This document shows positions 34,039-43,221 of a stretch of 64,000 nt of DNA, piece by piece. Below the pieces are notes generated by a model. The model was not told the origin of the DNA and did no database searches. It worked only from the letters and a program-made list of their open reading frames with translations. Every line of letters begins with the position of its first letter. Position 1 is the first letter of the stretch. Source of the DNA: Xanthobacteraceae bacterium (lineage in GTDB: Bacteria; Pseudomonadota; Alphaproteobacteria; Rhizobiales; Xanthobacteraceae); the NCBI GenBank assembly GCA_019635585.1, contig JAHBZE010000001.1:1488001-1552000 (forward strand). Reading direction: 5' to 3'. The translations under genes and the position numbers were made by a program.

Positions 34039-36116
34039 TTGCGCCTGATTCCGAAAAGACGATCGAGGAACCAGCCGTCGATGCCGCGGTCGGCCTGTTG
34101 GTCGTTCTGCGGCTGGTCGGTGCGGACATCGGCCGGCGGCACCAGCGGACCGTCCTGATAACGTTGATCGCCGCCGGGCAATTCGACTACCGGCAAATTC
34201 TGGTGCGCCGTGCGCATGAACTTGTTCCAGACATCGACCGGGAGATTGGCGCCGGAGGCTTTCCGCGTCGGCGAGGAATCGTCGTTGCCGATCCAGACGC
34301 CGGTGACGAGCGCGCCGGTGTACCCCACGAACCAGGCGTCGCGATAATCCTGGCTGGTGCCGGTCTTGCCGGCGGCGGGCCAGTTCGGGATCGAGGCGCG
34401 CTTCGCGGTGCCGGTGAGCAACGTCTCCTGCAACATCTGGTTCATCTGCGCGACATGCGGCGGCGCGATTACGCGGCCGTGTCCGGGTTGCGTTCTCGCG
34501 TAGAGAATTTTTCCCTTGGCGTCGCGCACCTGCGCGATCACATGCGGAATTACGCCGATGCCGCCGTTTGCGAACGGCACGTAGGCGCCGACAAGCTCGA
34601 GCACCGAGACTTCCGAGGTGCCGAGCGCGAGCGTCGCGTTTGCGTTGAGATCGGACACGATGCCGAGGCGATGCGCGGTTTTTGCGACTGCCGCTGGACC
34701 GACCTCGAGCGCAAGACGAACTGCGACCGTGTTCAGAGAAAGTGCCAGCGCGGTCTGGAGCGACACCGGACCGTAATATTGGCCTGTCGAATTTTCCGGA
34801 CGCCAGCCGCGCACTTGAATCGGCGCATCGTCGCGCACGGTATCGGGCGTCATGCCGCGCTCGAGCGCGGTCAGATAAACGAAAGGCTTGAACGCCGAGC
34901 CGGGCTGGCGCTTCGCGGAGACCGCGCGATTGAACTGGCTCTCGTTATAATTGACACCGCCGACGAGCGCGCGCACCGCGCCGTTCGGGTCCATCGCGAC
35001 GATCGCGCCTTGGCTCACGCCATATTTCTCGCCCTTCTGCGCGATCTCTTCGGCGAGCGCACGCTCGGCCGCCGCCTGCAAATTCGCGTCGATCGTGGTC
35101 TGCACGGTGATGTCGACGTCGAACTGCCCGACATAATCGTTGAGCGCATCCATCACCCAGTCGGCGACATAGCCCGAAGAACCGGTGCGGTTGTTCGCGA
35201 TCTTCGGCGGACGGGTCTGCGCGATCTTCTTCATCTCGGGTGTGATGAAACCAGCTTCCTCCATCGCCGCGAGTACGAGGAGCGCGCGCTCCTGCGCGGC
35301 TTCTGGATTGCGGGTCGGCGCAAGCCGCGACGGCGATTTGACGAGGCCTGCGAGCATCGCGGCCTCCGAAAGCGTGACCGCGCGCGCAGACTTTCCGAAA
35401 TAGCGCTGCGCCGCAGCCTCGACGCCGTAAGCGCCGGAGCCGAAATAGACGCGATTCAGATACATCTCGATGATCTGTGCCTTGGAGAATTTCACCTCCA
35501 GCCAGACTGCGAGAATGACTTCCTGTAATTTGCGCTCGAGCGTGCGCTCCTGCGTCAGAAACAGATTCTTTGCGAGTTGCTGCGTCAGCGTCGAGCCGCC
35601 TTCGCGCAAACGCCCGCGTAGAATATTTACGCCGATCGCGCGCACGATGCCGATCGGGTCGATGCCAAAGTGATAATAGAAGCGGCGATCCTCGATCGCG
35701 ACGAAAGCCTGCGGCAGATATTTCGGCAACGCCGCGAGCGGCAATTCCTTGCCGGCCATCTCGCCGCGCACGGCGATCACTTTGTTGTCGAGGCCGACGA
35801 TGGTGATCGTCGGGGGACGCTTCGGAATGACAAGCGTCTGGATCGGCGGCAGCTTGGTGAATTGCCACGCGATCAGGCCCGAAAGCGCGAAGCCGCCCCA
35901 GAGCGCCAGCACGAACATCCAGTAGAAGAAGCGGCGGATCGGGCCGCGGCCCTTGCCGCCACCCGACAAGCGGCGACGCGGCGGCTTGCCTTTGCGCGGG
36001 CGCCCGGAATGCGGACCGGCCGCGCGGTCGCGCGCGCTTAAGCGCAGATCGAGCCGCGTCTCCCGATTCGCCATTCTGGGTTCGCGGCGCTTCGTGCGTC
36101 CGCCGAGCCAGCCCAT
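34035..36116 (-). CDS. Class A penicillin-binding protein (PBP1A family)
   Basis: A 693-residue bifunctional murein synthase. Order: a basic, proline-rich cytoplasmic segment (residues 1-60), one membrane anchor (about 62-85), glycosyltransferase domain (about 105-290) with catalytic E142 in IEDRRFYYHFG, and a transpeptidase domain with SAFK (S407, K410), SLN (S460-N462) and KTGTS (584-588). It polymerises and cross-links peptidoglycan at the periplasmic face. GAGG upstream supports the start at 36116. It lies 88 bases downstream of glnD on the same strand. Both catalytic sets are intact. Confidence 0.93.
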   Translation of the reverse strand: MGWLGGRTKRREPRMANRETRLDLRLSARDRAAGPHSGRPRKGKPPRRRLSGGGKGRGPIRRFFYWMFVLALWGGFALSGLIAWQFTKLPPIQTLVIPKRPPTITIVGLDNKVIAVRGEMAGKELPLAALPKYLPQAFVAIEDRRFYYHFGIDPIGIVRAIGVNILRGRLREGGSTLTQQLAKNLFLTQERTLERKLQEVILAVWLEVKFSKAQIIEMYLNRVYFGSGAYGVEAAAQRYFGKSARAVTLSEAAMLAGLVKSPSRLAPTRNPEAAQERALLVLAAMEEAGFITPEMKKIAQTRPPKIANNRTGSSGYVADWVMDALNDYVGQFDVDITVQTTIDANLQAAAERALAEEIAQKGEKYGVSQGAIVAMDPNGAVRALVGGVNYNESQFNRAVSAKRQPGSAFKPFVYLTALERGMTPDTVRDDAPIQVRGWRPENSTGQYYGPVSLQTALALSLNTVAVRLALEVGPAAVAKTAHRLGIVSDLNANATLALGTSEVSVLELVGAYVPFANGGIGVIPHVIAQVRDAKGKILYARTQPGHGRVIAPPHVAQMNQMLQETLLTGTAKRASIPNWPAAGKTGTSQDYRDAWFVGYTGALVTGVWIGNDDSSPTRKASGANLPVDVWNKFMRTAHQNLPVVELPGGDQRYQDGPLVPPADVRTDQPQNDQQADRGIDGWFLDRLFGIRRN

Positions 36117-36204
36117 ATATAAAGAGCCTCGCTGCCCGCGCGCGGCCGTCCACGCGCGTTAAGGAGTCTTAAAGGGCCTGCTTTAAGGCGAAGTTAAGCC
36201 GCGC

Positions 36205-39075
36205 TTATCGCGCGGCGACGGCCTTGCGCGGTTTTTCTTCCAGTTCCTCGCGTTCGAAAACCGCCAGTAACGCGCGTTTGATCGAAGCCTGCCGTTGCGC
36301 GGAGGCGATCTTCGCACCCATCAGGTCGGTAACGTAGAAGACATCGACCGCGCGCTCACCGAAGGTTGCGACATGAGCCGACGCGATATTGAGGCTCAGC
36401 CGCGAGATCGTGTTCGTCAGATCGTAGAGCAGACCGGGGCGGTCGAGGCCGGTCACCTCGATCACGGTGTGACGGTCGGACCAGGCGTTGTTCACGTTCA
36501 CTTCCGGCTGCAGGCGGAACGGCTTGATGCGCGGGCGCGGCGGACGCTTGGCGACGATTTCGGGCAGCCGCATTTCGCCGCGTAGTGCGGCTTCAATGCT
36601 GTTTGCGATCCGCTGGGCACGGCGGATTTCGTCCTCGTCCATGTCGAATTCGCGTGAGATCGAAACGGTGTCGAGCGCGTAACCGTCGGTCGTGGTGTTG
36701 ATCTGCGCGTCCACGATATTGGCACCGGCCGCAGCGCAAGCGCCGGCAATGGCCGAGAGCAGCCGCGGGTGGTCCGGCGTGAACAGCGTGAGCTCGGTGA
36801 CGCCGCGCGCGAAATCGGCGCGCACCGACGACGCAACAATCTGCCCGCCCGCTTCGGCTTCGCGGATGAATTTCGCGTGCTCGAGCTTGCGCGCAAGATC
36901 GACCTTCAGCCAGTAGGGCGGATAGTGGCGCAGGATGTAACGGTCTAATTCCTGCACGTTGCCGTTGCCGAAGGCCGCGCGGAATTCCGCCTGCGCCATC
37001 TCGACCCGGCGCGAGCGATTCACTTCCGAGAAGCCACCGGTGAGCACCGGCTCGGTCTCGTAATAAAGCGTGCGCAGAAGCTGCGCCTTCCAGCCGTTCC
37101 ACACGCCTGGGCCGACCGCGCGAATGTCGGCGGTCGTGAGAATCGTGAGCATCTTCAGCCGCTCAAGATTCTGCACGACGGCGGCGAAGTCCTCGATTGT
37201 CTTGCGGTCGGAGAGATCGCGCGACTGCGCGATCGTGGACATGGTCAGATGCTGCTCGATCAACCAAGCGATGGTTTCGGTGTCGGCCGGTGACAGCCCG
37301 ATGCGCGGGCAGAACTTACGCGCGACCTTCGCGCCGGCAATCGAATGATCTTCCGGCCTGCCCTTCGCGATGTCGTGCAGAAACAGCGCAACGTAAAGCA
37401 ACTCGCGATTCTTGATGCCTTTCATCAGTTCGTTCGCGACGCCATATTCCGGATTGGTGCCGCGCTCGATTTCGGACAGCACGCCGATGCAGCGGATCAG
37501 ATGCTCGTCGACCGTATAGTGGTGATAGAGGTTGAACTGCATCATAGCCACGACGTGGCCGAATTCCGGCACGAAGCGGCCAAGCACGCCCGCCTCGTTC
37601 ATCTTGCGAAGCACGATCTCGGGGGCGTGCTTCGAGGAAACGATTTCGCGAAACAACTTGTTTGCGTCCTCGTCAGTCCGCAGATCGCCGTCGATCAGTT
37701 TCAGTGAATTGCGCGCGAGCCGGAGCGCGTCAGGATGAAACTCCAGATCCTGCTGGTCGGCGATATGAAAGAGCCGCAGCAGGTTGATCGGATTTTTCTG
37801 GAAGACCTTGTCGTTTGCTACGTTCACGCGCTCGTTGTCGATCACGAAATCCGGATAGTCCTTCACCGGGCGTTTCTTGCGCCGCGCGAAGCGCGTAATC
37901 ACGCGCGTCAGCGCGGGTGCGCTTTTGACGTGAATTTCTTCCAGTTCGGCGCAGACGATGCCGGTCAGATCGCCAACATCCTTTGCGACCAGAAAATAGT
38001 GCTTCATGAAGCGCTCGACGTCGCGCTGACCCGGATGATCGGTGTAGCCCAAGCGATGCGCCATCTCCTCCTGCACCTCGAAGGAAAGGCGCTCCTCCGC
38101 GCGGCCGGTAAGGAAATGCAGATGGCAGCGCACGGCCCAGAGAAAATCCGCACAGCGTCGGAACAGCGCGCGCTCGGCCTTCGTGAATAGACCCTTGCCG
38201 ACGAGTTCTTCCACGTCGCGCACGCGATAAACATATTTTCCGATCCAGTTTAGTGTGTGTAGGTCGCGCAAGCCGCCCTTGCCGTCCTTCACATTCGGCT
38301 CGACGAGGTAACGCGATTGGCCGACACGCTTGTGGCGTTCGTCACGCTCGGCAAGTTTCGCGGCGACGAACTCGGCCGCCGTGCCCTGCACGACTTCCTT
38401 GTCGAACCGCTTCTGGAATTCGTCGAACAGTGCTTCGTCGCCGACCAGCAGCCGCGCCTCCAGGAGCGCGGTGCGGATTGTCATGTCGGCGCGGCCCTGA
38501 CGGATGCACTCATCTACGGAGCGCGTCGCGTGGCCGACTTTGAGGCCCATATCCCACAGCGCATAGAGAATCGCTTCGGCAACGCTCTCGCCCCATGCGG
38601 TCTGCTTGTAGGGGAGCAAGAACAGGAGATCGATGTCGGAGCCGGGCGCGAGCAGCCCGCGTCCGTAACCGCCAACGGCGACCACGCTCATACGCTCGGC
38701 CGACGACGGATTGTCGGAACGATAAAGTTGCTCGGCCGCGACTTCGTAGGCGAGCGTGATGATCGAATCCATCAGGCGCGAGAGCGCTTCGGCGCAGCCG
38801 CGCCCATGCAGCCCGCCGAGCAAACGCTTCTCGGCGTTTTCGCGGCCTTCGTTCATCGCCGCTTTCAGCCGCTGCGTAAGCGCTGCGCGAATGTCCGGGA
38901 CGCGGCCCTCATGCGCAGCGGAAAGACCCGCAAGCTCGGCGCGGAGCTTGGCAACATTGATGAGATCCGCCTGACCGGGCTTGGCCCGGCGGCGGCGTTT
39001 GGGTTCGCGCGACATGTCGGGGAAATAGCGGGAAATCGTTGCATTCCGAATATCTGATTGCACGAATTCCGTCAT
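36205..39075 (-). CDS. glnD: Bifunctional [protein-PII] uridylyltransferase/UMP-removing enzyme
   Basis: The primary glutamine sensor of nitrogen regulation: it uridylylates and de-uridylylates PII proteins. The 956-residue protein has the nucleotidyltransferase motif GGYGRGLLAPGSDIDL near residues 134-150, an HD hydrolase domain with FLHDIAKGRPEDHS near 545, and two C-terminal ACT domains (about 745-825 and 855-935), which bind glutamine. Length fits alphaproteobacterial GlnD. GGAAA before the ATG supports the start. mutS and maeB lie about 5 and 10 kb away, an arrangement I recall from related genomes. Confidence 0.95.
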   Translation of the reverse strand: MTEFVQSDIRNATISRYFPDMSREPKRRRRAKPGQADLINVAKLRAELAGLSAAHEGRVPDIRAALTQRLKAAMNEGRENAEKRLLGGLHGRGCAEALSRLMDSIITLAYEVAAEQLYRSDNPSSAERMSVVAVGGYGRGLLAPGSDIDLLFLLPYKQTAWGESVAEAILYALWDMGLKVGHATRSVDECIRQGRADMTIRTALLEARLLVGDEALFDEFQKRFDKEVVQGTAAEFVAAKLAERDERHKRVGQSRYLVEPNVKDGKGGLRDLHTLNWIGKYVYRVRDVEELVGKGLFTKAERALFRRCADFLWAVRCHLHFLTGRAEERLSFEVQEEMAHRLGYTDHPGQRDVERFMKHYFLVAKDVGDLTGIVCAELEEIHVKSAPALTRVITRFARRKKRPVKDYPDFVIDNERVNVANDKVFQKNPINLLRLFHIADQQDLEFHPDALRLARNSLKLIDGDLRTDEDANKLFREIVSSKHAPEIVLRKMNEAGVLGRFVPEFGHVVAMMQFNLYHHYTVDEHLIRCIGVLSEIERGTNPEYGVANELMKGIKNRELLYVALFLHDIAKGRPEDHSIAGAKVARKFCPRIGLSPADTETIAWLIEQHLTMSTIAQSRDLSDRKTIEDFAAVVQNLERLKMLTILTTADIRAVGPGVWNGWKAQLLRTLYYETEPVLTGGFSEVNRSRRVEMAQAEFRAAFGNGNVQELDRYILRHYPPYWLKVDLARKLEHAKFIREAEAGGQIVASSVRADFARGVTELTLFTPDHPRLLSAIAGACAAAGANIVDAQINTTTDGYALDTVSISREFDMDEDEIRRAQRIANSIEAALRGEMRLPEIVAKRPPRPRIKPFRLQPEVNVNNAWSDRHTVIEVTGLDRPGLLYDLTNTISRLSLNIASAHVATFGERAVDVFYVTDLMGAKIASAQRQASIKRALLAVFEREELEEKPRKAVAAR

Positions 39076-39157
39076 CGTTTCCGTAGCAATATAACATTGA
39101 AAATTTGTGCTTATTTCCTATTGACAGTTAATCTACGTATGAACCAGTGTATTCCAT

Positions 39158-39174
39158 GAAATTCACGGAATTTC
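39158..39174. promoter_or_regulatory. Inverted repeat GAAATTC-ACG-GAATTTC upstream of the sulfonate-type importer
   Basis: An exact 7-bp inverted repeat with a three-base centre, 13 bases before the importer's first ATG. A TTGACA lies at 39121-39126 but lacks a clear -10 at standard spacing, so the promoter is uncertain. The position would suit a repressor operator or a leader element of the divergent glnD/importer region. Confidence 0.4.
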
Positions 39175-39187
39175 TCAGGGGTATCCA

Positions 39188-40162
39188 ATGCAAATTCTTT
39201 CTCGACTGGGCCGCATAGCGCTCACCGCAGTTGCCGTTCTCGCGTTCACCGCCGCCGCAAAAGCGCAGGTCACGGAAATCCGCATCGACTGGGCAACCTA
39301 CAATCCTGTCTCGATCGTGCTGAAGCAGCAGGGCCTGCTCGAAAAGGAATTCGAGAAGGACGGCATCAAGATCCGCTGGGTGCAGACGCTCGGCTCGAAC
39401 AAGGCGCTCGAATTCCTGAACGCCGGTTCGATCGACTTCGGCTCGACAGCCGGCTCCGCCGCGCTCGTCGCCAAGATCAACGGCAACCCGATCAAGTCGA
39501 TTTATGTCTATTCGCGCCCCGAGTGGACCGCGCTCGTCACCGGCGCGAAATCGAGTATCACCAAGGTCTCCGATCTCAAGGGCAAGTCGGTGGCGGTCAC
39601 GCGCGGCACCGATCCGCACATCTTTCTTGTGCGCGCACTCGCCGAAGCCGGCCTGACCGACAAGGACGTCCGCTTCGTATTGTTGCAGCACGCTGATGGT
39701 CGTCTCGCGCTTTCGCGCGGCGACGTCGATGCCTGGGCGGGCCTCGACCCGATGATGGCGGCAGCCGAACTCGACGAAGGCGCGAAGCTCTTCTACCGCA
39801 AGCCCGAAGCAAACACCTGGGGCATCCTCAACGTTCGCGAGGAATTCGCCAAGGCGCATCCCGAACTCGTGCAGCGCGTGCTCAAGGTTTACGAGCAGGG
39901 CCGCCGCTGGTCGCTCGCAAATCCGGACCAACTGACGAAGCTGCTGGCCGCTGCTGCGAAGATTCCAGAGAACGTCGCCGCGAAGCAGCTGAAAGAACGC
40001 ACCGAACTCACGCATAGCGCGATCGGCAAGCCGCAGCGCGACTCGATCCTTGCTGCTGGCATCGCGCTCCAGAAGGCAGGCGTGATCGATGCGAAAGTCA
40101 ATGTCGAACAGGTACTGAACGACCTCATCGACGAGCGCTTCAACGCGTCGCTGTCGAACTGA
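39188..40162 (+). CDS. Sulfonate-type (SsuA-like) ABC transporter substrate-binding protein
   Basis: A 324-residue periplasmic protein with a signal peptide (cleavage near AKA-Q, residue 27). The mature start IRIDWATYNPVSIVLKQQGLLEKEF followed by GSNKALEFLNAGSIDFGSTAG is characteristic of aliphatic-sulfonate binding proteins. AGGGG precedes the ATG. The permease and ATPase follow in the order of ssuACB. No desulfonating monooxygenase is in view, so a sulfonate ligand is likely but unproven; taurine or another sulfur compound would also fit. Confidence 0.87.
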   Translation: MQILSRLGRIALTAVAVLAFTAAAKAQVTEIRIDWATYNPVSIVLKQQGLLEKEFEKDGIKIRWVQTLGSNKALEFLNAGSIDFGSTAGSAALVAKINGNPIKSIYVYSRPEWTALVTGAKSSITKVSDLKGKSVAVTRGTDPHIFLVRALAEAGLTDKDVRFVLLQHADGRLALSRGDVDAWAGLDPMMAAAELDEGAKLFYRKPEANTWGILNVREEFAKAHPELVQRVLKVYEQGRRWSLANPDQLTKLLAAAAKIPENVAAKQLKERTELTHSAIGKPQRDSILAAGIALQKAGVIDAKVNVEQVLNDLIDERFNASLSN

Positions 40163-40180
40163 TCGCCTGACGCTGCTATC

Positions 40181-41029
40181 ATGAGCGTCATGGACGCCAT
40201 TCAACAACGAGACGCCGCCGCCGAGGCGGCGTCTCCCGTTACCAGTCAGGTGCGCAGTTCGCGTTTCGGCGTGCGCTTCGTGCTGGGTATTTTGCTTCCG
40301 ATTTTACTCGCAATCGGCTGGGAATTCGCGGTTGCCAATGGCTACGCGGTAGGCCGGCTGATGCCGCCGCCGAGCCGCATCTTCAAAACGCTTTATGATC
40401 TCGCCGCCACCGGCGAACTCTGGCGCCATATCGGGGCGACGCTCGCGCGCGTGCTCGCGGGCTTTTTGCTCGGGACCATCGCGGGCACCATCGTCGGCGC
40501 AATCGCGGGCGCATCGCGCATCACGAAAGAAATTCTCGATCCATCGCTGCAGGGCCTGCGCTCGGTGCCGTCGATCGCCTGGGTACCGCTCTTTATTCTG
40601 TGGCTCGGCATATTCGAGGAATCGAAGATCGCGTTGATCGCGGTCGGCTGCTTCTTTCCGGTTTATCTCGGCGTGCTCGGCGCAATCTCCTCGGTCGACC
40701 GCAAGACGGTCGAAGTAGGCCGCATGTTCCGGCTTTCTCAGTTTCAACTGGTGCGGCGGATTCTGCTGCCTGCAATTCTGCCCGCCTATATCCTCGCCCT
40801 GCGACAGGGTCTGGGGCTTGGCTGGATGTTCGTGGTCGCGGCTGAATTCATGGGTGCCTCCGAGGGCCTCGGCTATCTGCTCGTGGACGGACAACAGCTT
40901 GGCAAGCCCGACCAGATTCTCGCGTCGATCCTCACCTTCGCGATCTTGGGAAAAATCACCGACGGGCTGCTTGCGGCGGCTAGCACCCCGTTTCTCACCT
41001 GGCAGGACGCCTTCGCGCCGAAGAATTAA
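40181..41029 (+). CDS. Sulfonate-type (SsuC-like) ABC transporter permease
   Basis: A 282-residue permease with about six membrane segments after a polar N-terminus of about 30 residues. The EAA loop is EVGRMFRLSQFQLVRRILLPAILPAYILALRQG near 180-210, and GLRSVPSIAWVPLFILWLGI near 125 is typical of SsuC/TauC proteins. It starts 18 bases after the binding-protein stop and ends 3 bases before the ATPase. The single permease presumably acts as a homodimer, unlike the importer at 9.5-12.8 kb. Confidence 0.9.
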   Translation: MSVMDAIQQRDAAAEAASPVTSQVRSSRFGVRFVLGILLPILLAIGWEFAVANGYAVGRLMPPPSRIFKTLYDLAATGELWRHIGATLARVLAGFLLGTIAGTIVGAIAGASRITKEILDPSLQGLRSVPSIAWVPLFILWLGIFEESKIALIAVGCFFPVYLGVLGAISSVDRKTVEVGRMFRLSQFQLVRRILLPAILPAYILALRQGLGLGWMFVVAAEFMGASEGLGYLLVDGQQLGKPDQILASILTFAILGKITDGLLAAASTPFLTWQDAFAPKN

Positions 41030-41032
41030 TCC

Positions 41033-41806
41033 ATGCTCAACATCGAAGCGGTCGACAAAGTCTATCCGAACGGCACGCGCGCGCTTGATCGCGTGCGGCT
41101 GGAAGTCCAGCAAGGCGAGATCGTCGCGGTGGTCGGCGGCTCCGGCTGCGGCAAGAGTACGCTACTGCGCCTCGCGGCCGGACTCGATCAGGCGACGCGC
41201 GGATGCATTATGCTTGACGGCGAGACGATTTCGGCGCCGCACGAATGCGTCGGCCTGATTTTTCAGGAGCCGCGGCTTTTGCCGTGGCTCACGGTGGCAG
41301 GCAATGTCGGCTTCGGTCTTTCGCATCTGCCGCGCGTCAAGCGCGAGAAGATCATCGGCGACGTGCTTTCGCGCGTTGGGCTTGCTGATTACGCGGAGCG
41401 CTGGCCGCGCGAACTTTCCGGCGGACAGGCGCAGCGCGTCGCGATTGCTCGTGCGCTCGCGCCGCGTCCCAAGGTGCTGCTCCTGGACGAGCCGTTCTCA
41501 GCGCTCGACGCCTTCACCCGCGCGAGCCTGCATGAGCATGTGCTCGACCTGTGGCGCGCGCTGAAACCCACGCTTGTGCTCGTCACACATGACGTGGAAG
41601 AAGCGGCCTATCTCGCCGACCGCGTGGTCGTCATGCGGCCGCGGCCGGGACGGATTTCTTCCGTGTTCGATCTCGATCTCAAGCGTCCGCGCGACCGCTA
41701 CGGCGCCGATCTCGAAGCTGCGAAGCGCCGGATTCTGAACGCGCTCGACCAGTCGCTGCGCGAACGCTCGGCCGGCGACGAACTGGTGCCGGCCGCCGCG
41801 ATCTGA
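41033..41806 (+). CDS. Sulfonate-type (SsuB-like) ABC transporter ATP-binding protein
   Basis: A 257-residue ATPase. Walker A GGSGCGKST lies near residues 35-43, the Q-loop is in FQEPRLLPWL, the signature is LSGGQAQRVAIAR, and Walker B is VLLLDEPFSALD with VTHDVEEAA. The FQEPRLLPW stretch is particularly common in SsuB. It completes the importer. The OsmC-type gene follows after 31 bases in the same direction and may belong to the operon. Confidence 0.9.
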   Translation: MLNIEAVDKVYPNGTRALDRVRLEVQQGEIVAVVGGSGCGKSTLLRLAAGLDQATRGCIMLDGETISAPHECVGLIFQEPRLLPWLTVAGNVGFGLSHLPRVKREKIIGDVLSRVGLADYAERWPRELSGGQAQRVAIARALAPRPKVLLLDEPFSALDAFTRASLHEHVLDLWRALKPTLVLVTHDVEEAAYLADRVVVMRPRPGRISSVFDLDLKRPRDRYGADLEAAKRRILNALDQSLRERSAGDELVPAAAI

Positions 41807-41837
41807 CATAACCGCCGAAATATTACGGAGACCAGTT

Positions 41838-42344
41838 ATGGATGCGACCGAACTCCGCGCGCTGCAGGCGCCGATCAAGGACAAGTACAAGACCGATCCG
41901 GACGCCGCGGTGATTACGCTCAAAGCCAACGGTTCGCTCGACGACGGGATCGCCTGCAAGGTCGAAACCGGCCGCGCGCTCCAGATCGCGGGGCTGCATC
42001 CGGCAAGCGGCGGTTCGGGACGCGAGCTTTGCTCGGGCGACATGCTGCTCGAAGCGCTCGTCGCGTGCGCGGGCGTGACCTTGAAAGCGGTCGCGACCGC
42101 GATCGAAATTCCGCTGAAATCCGGCAAGGTCTCGGCGGAAGGCGATCTGGACTTCCGCGGTACACTCGGCGTTGCCAAAGACGCGCCGGTCGGCTTTCGC
42201 GAAATCCGCCTGCGTTTCGATGTCGAAACCGACGCGCCGCAGGAAAAGCTCGACCAGTTACTCAAACTCACCGAGCGTTATTGCGTGGTCTATCAGACCA
42301 TCAAGGCGGGGCCGAAAGTCGACGTATCGTTGCAGCGCGCTTGA
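41838..42344 (+). CDS. OsmC family protein
   Basis: A 168-residue OsmC/Ohr-fold protein, a family of cysteine-based peroxidases. The two redox cysteines are visible: one in LEALVACAGVTLKAV near residue 75 and one in LTERYCVVYQTI near 152. The fold usually reduces organic hydroperoxides using lipoyl or thiol donors. Its place behind a sulfonate-type importer suggests sulfur handling or protection against reactive sulfur species, but that is inference. The ATG is preceded by ACGGAGAC. Cytoplasmic, no signal. Confidence 0.87.
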   Translation: MDATELRALQAPIKDKYKTDPDAAVITLKANGSLDDGIACKVETGRALQIAGLHPASGGSGRELCSGDMLLEALVACAGVTLKAVATAIEIPLKSGKVSAEGDLDFRGTLGVAKDAPVGFREIRLRFDVETDAPQEKLDQLLKLTERYCVVYQTIKAGPKVDVSLQRA

Positions 42345-42384
42345 CGCTTGCGTCGTTCGCGCAAATAGAAATGCAGCAACCGGC

Positions 42385-42405
42385 GCTTACGCCATTGGCG
42401 TAAGC
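42385..42405. repeat. Hairpin after the OsmC gene
   Basis: GCTTACGCC (42385-42393) and GGCGTAAGC (42397-42405) form a perfect 9-bp stem with a three-base loop. No T-run follows on the plus strand. It sits 40 bases after the OsmC stop and 20 before the next ATG, so it may be a factor-dependent terminator, an RNA-stability element or a regulator site for the following gene. Confidence 0.4.
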
Positions 42406-42424
42406 CACAATTCAAGCCGCCCGA

Positions 42425-43216
42425 ATGTCTCCCGAAATTTTCTACTGGCTGATGATCGCACTGAAGATGGCGATCGCGGCTTCCGTCGTGATCGGCGCGA
42501 CGGTCGCCGCCGAACGCGCGGGTCCCCTGATCGGCGCGCTGATCGCAACGTTGCCGGTCTCGGCCGGACCGTCTTACTTCTTTCTCGCATTCGAACAGGA
42601 CGCGGCCTTCATTTCGCAAAGCGCGCTCGGCAGCCTGCTTCTGAACGCGGCGACCGCGATCTATGCCACGACTTATGTGCTGCTCTCGCAGCGGCATCCC
42701 TTCATCGTCTGCGTTCCGGCGGCGATGATTGCGTGGCTTGGCTCGCTCTATCTGTTCTCGCGTTTTGCTGCGAGCGCGAATGCCGCGGCACTCCTGAACG
42801 TCGCGGTCTTCGCGGCCTGCTTCTTTCTGGTGCGCCGCTATCGCGACGTGCGCATGCCGAAAATCCGGCTGCGCTGGTATGATTTCGCGTTTCGCGCAGG
42901 GCTCGTCAGCCTGCTGGTCGGCGTCATTCTCGGGCTGAACAAGTTGATGGGGCCGCTTGCAACCGGTGCGCTCGCGGCGTTTCCGATCGTGTTCACCAGC
43001 ATGATGCTCATCCTGCATCAGCGCTATGGCGGTCCGGCCTGTGCCGCCGTCATGGCAAACGGCATCACCGGCCTGATCGGTTTCGGGATCGCGGCTTACG
43101 CACTGCATATCTCCGCAATCCCGCTCGGCTTGCCCGCGGCGCTCACGCTCGCACTTTGTATTACGGTTGCGTGGAACCTCGGCGTGTTCGCGTTACGCGG
43201 CGCGAAGCGCGCATAG
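42425..43216 (+). CDS. Polytopic membrane protein of unknown function
   Basis: A 263-residue protein that is hydrophobic almost throughout, with eight or so likely membrane segments in two similar-looking halves. The first half holds AERAGPLIGALIATLPVSAG and the second LMGPLATGALAAFPIVFTS, which align roughly as an internal duplication (GPLxxxALxAxxP). I do not recognise the family. A transporter or permease role would fit the inverted or repeated halves, but nothing shows a substrate. It converges on the SDR gene, six bases apart. Confidence 0.72.
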   Translation: MSPEIFYWLMIALKMAIAASVVIGATVAAERAGPLIGALIATLPVSAGPSYFFLAFEQDAAFISQSALGSLLLNAATAIYATTYVLLSQRHPFIVCVPAAMIAWLGSLYLFSRFAASANAAALLNVAVFAACFFLVRRYRDVRMPKIRLRWYDFAFRAGLVSLLVGVILGLNKLMGPLATGALAAFPIVFTSMMLILHQRYGGPACAAVMANGITGLIGFGIAAYALHISAIPLGLPAALTLALCITVAWNLGVFALRGAKRA

Positions 43217-43221
43217 CCGCG

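Noticed and set aside
34945..36153. 402-codon minus-strand open frame overlapping the PBP1A gene in another frame
   Set aside because: Very high arginine content and no domain; the PBP1A frame has all catalytic motifs.
39121..39126. TTGACA as the -35 of the sulfonate-type importer promoter
   Set aside because: No acceptable -10 hexamer at 16-18 bases; left as uncertain and not annotated.
39128..40207. 359-codon minus-strand open frame opposite the sulfonate-type binding protein
   Set aside because: Antisense shadow; the plus strand has a signal peptide and a family match.
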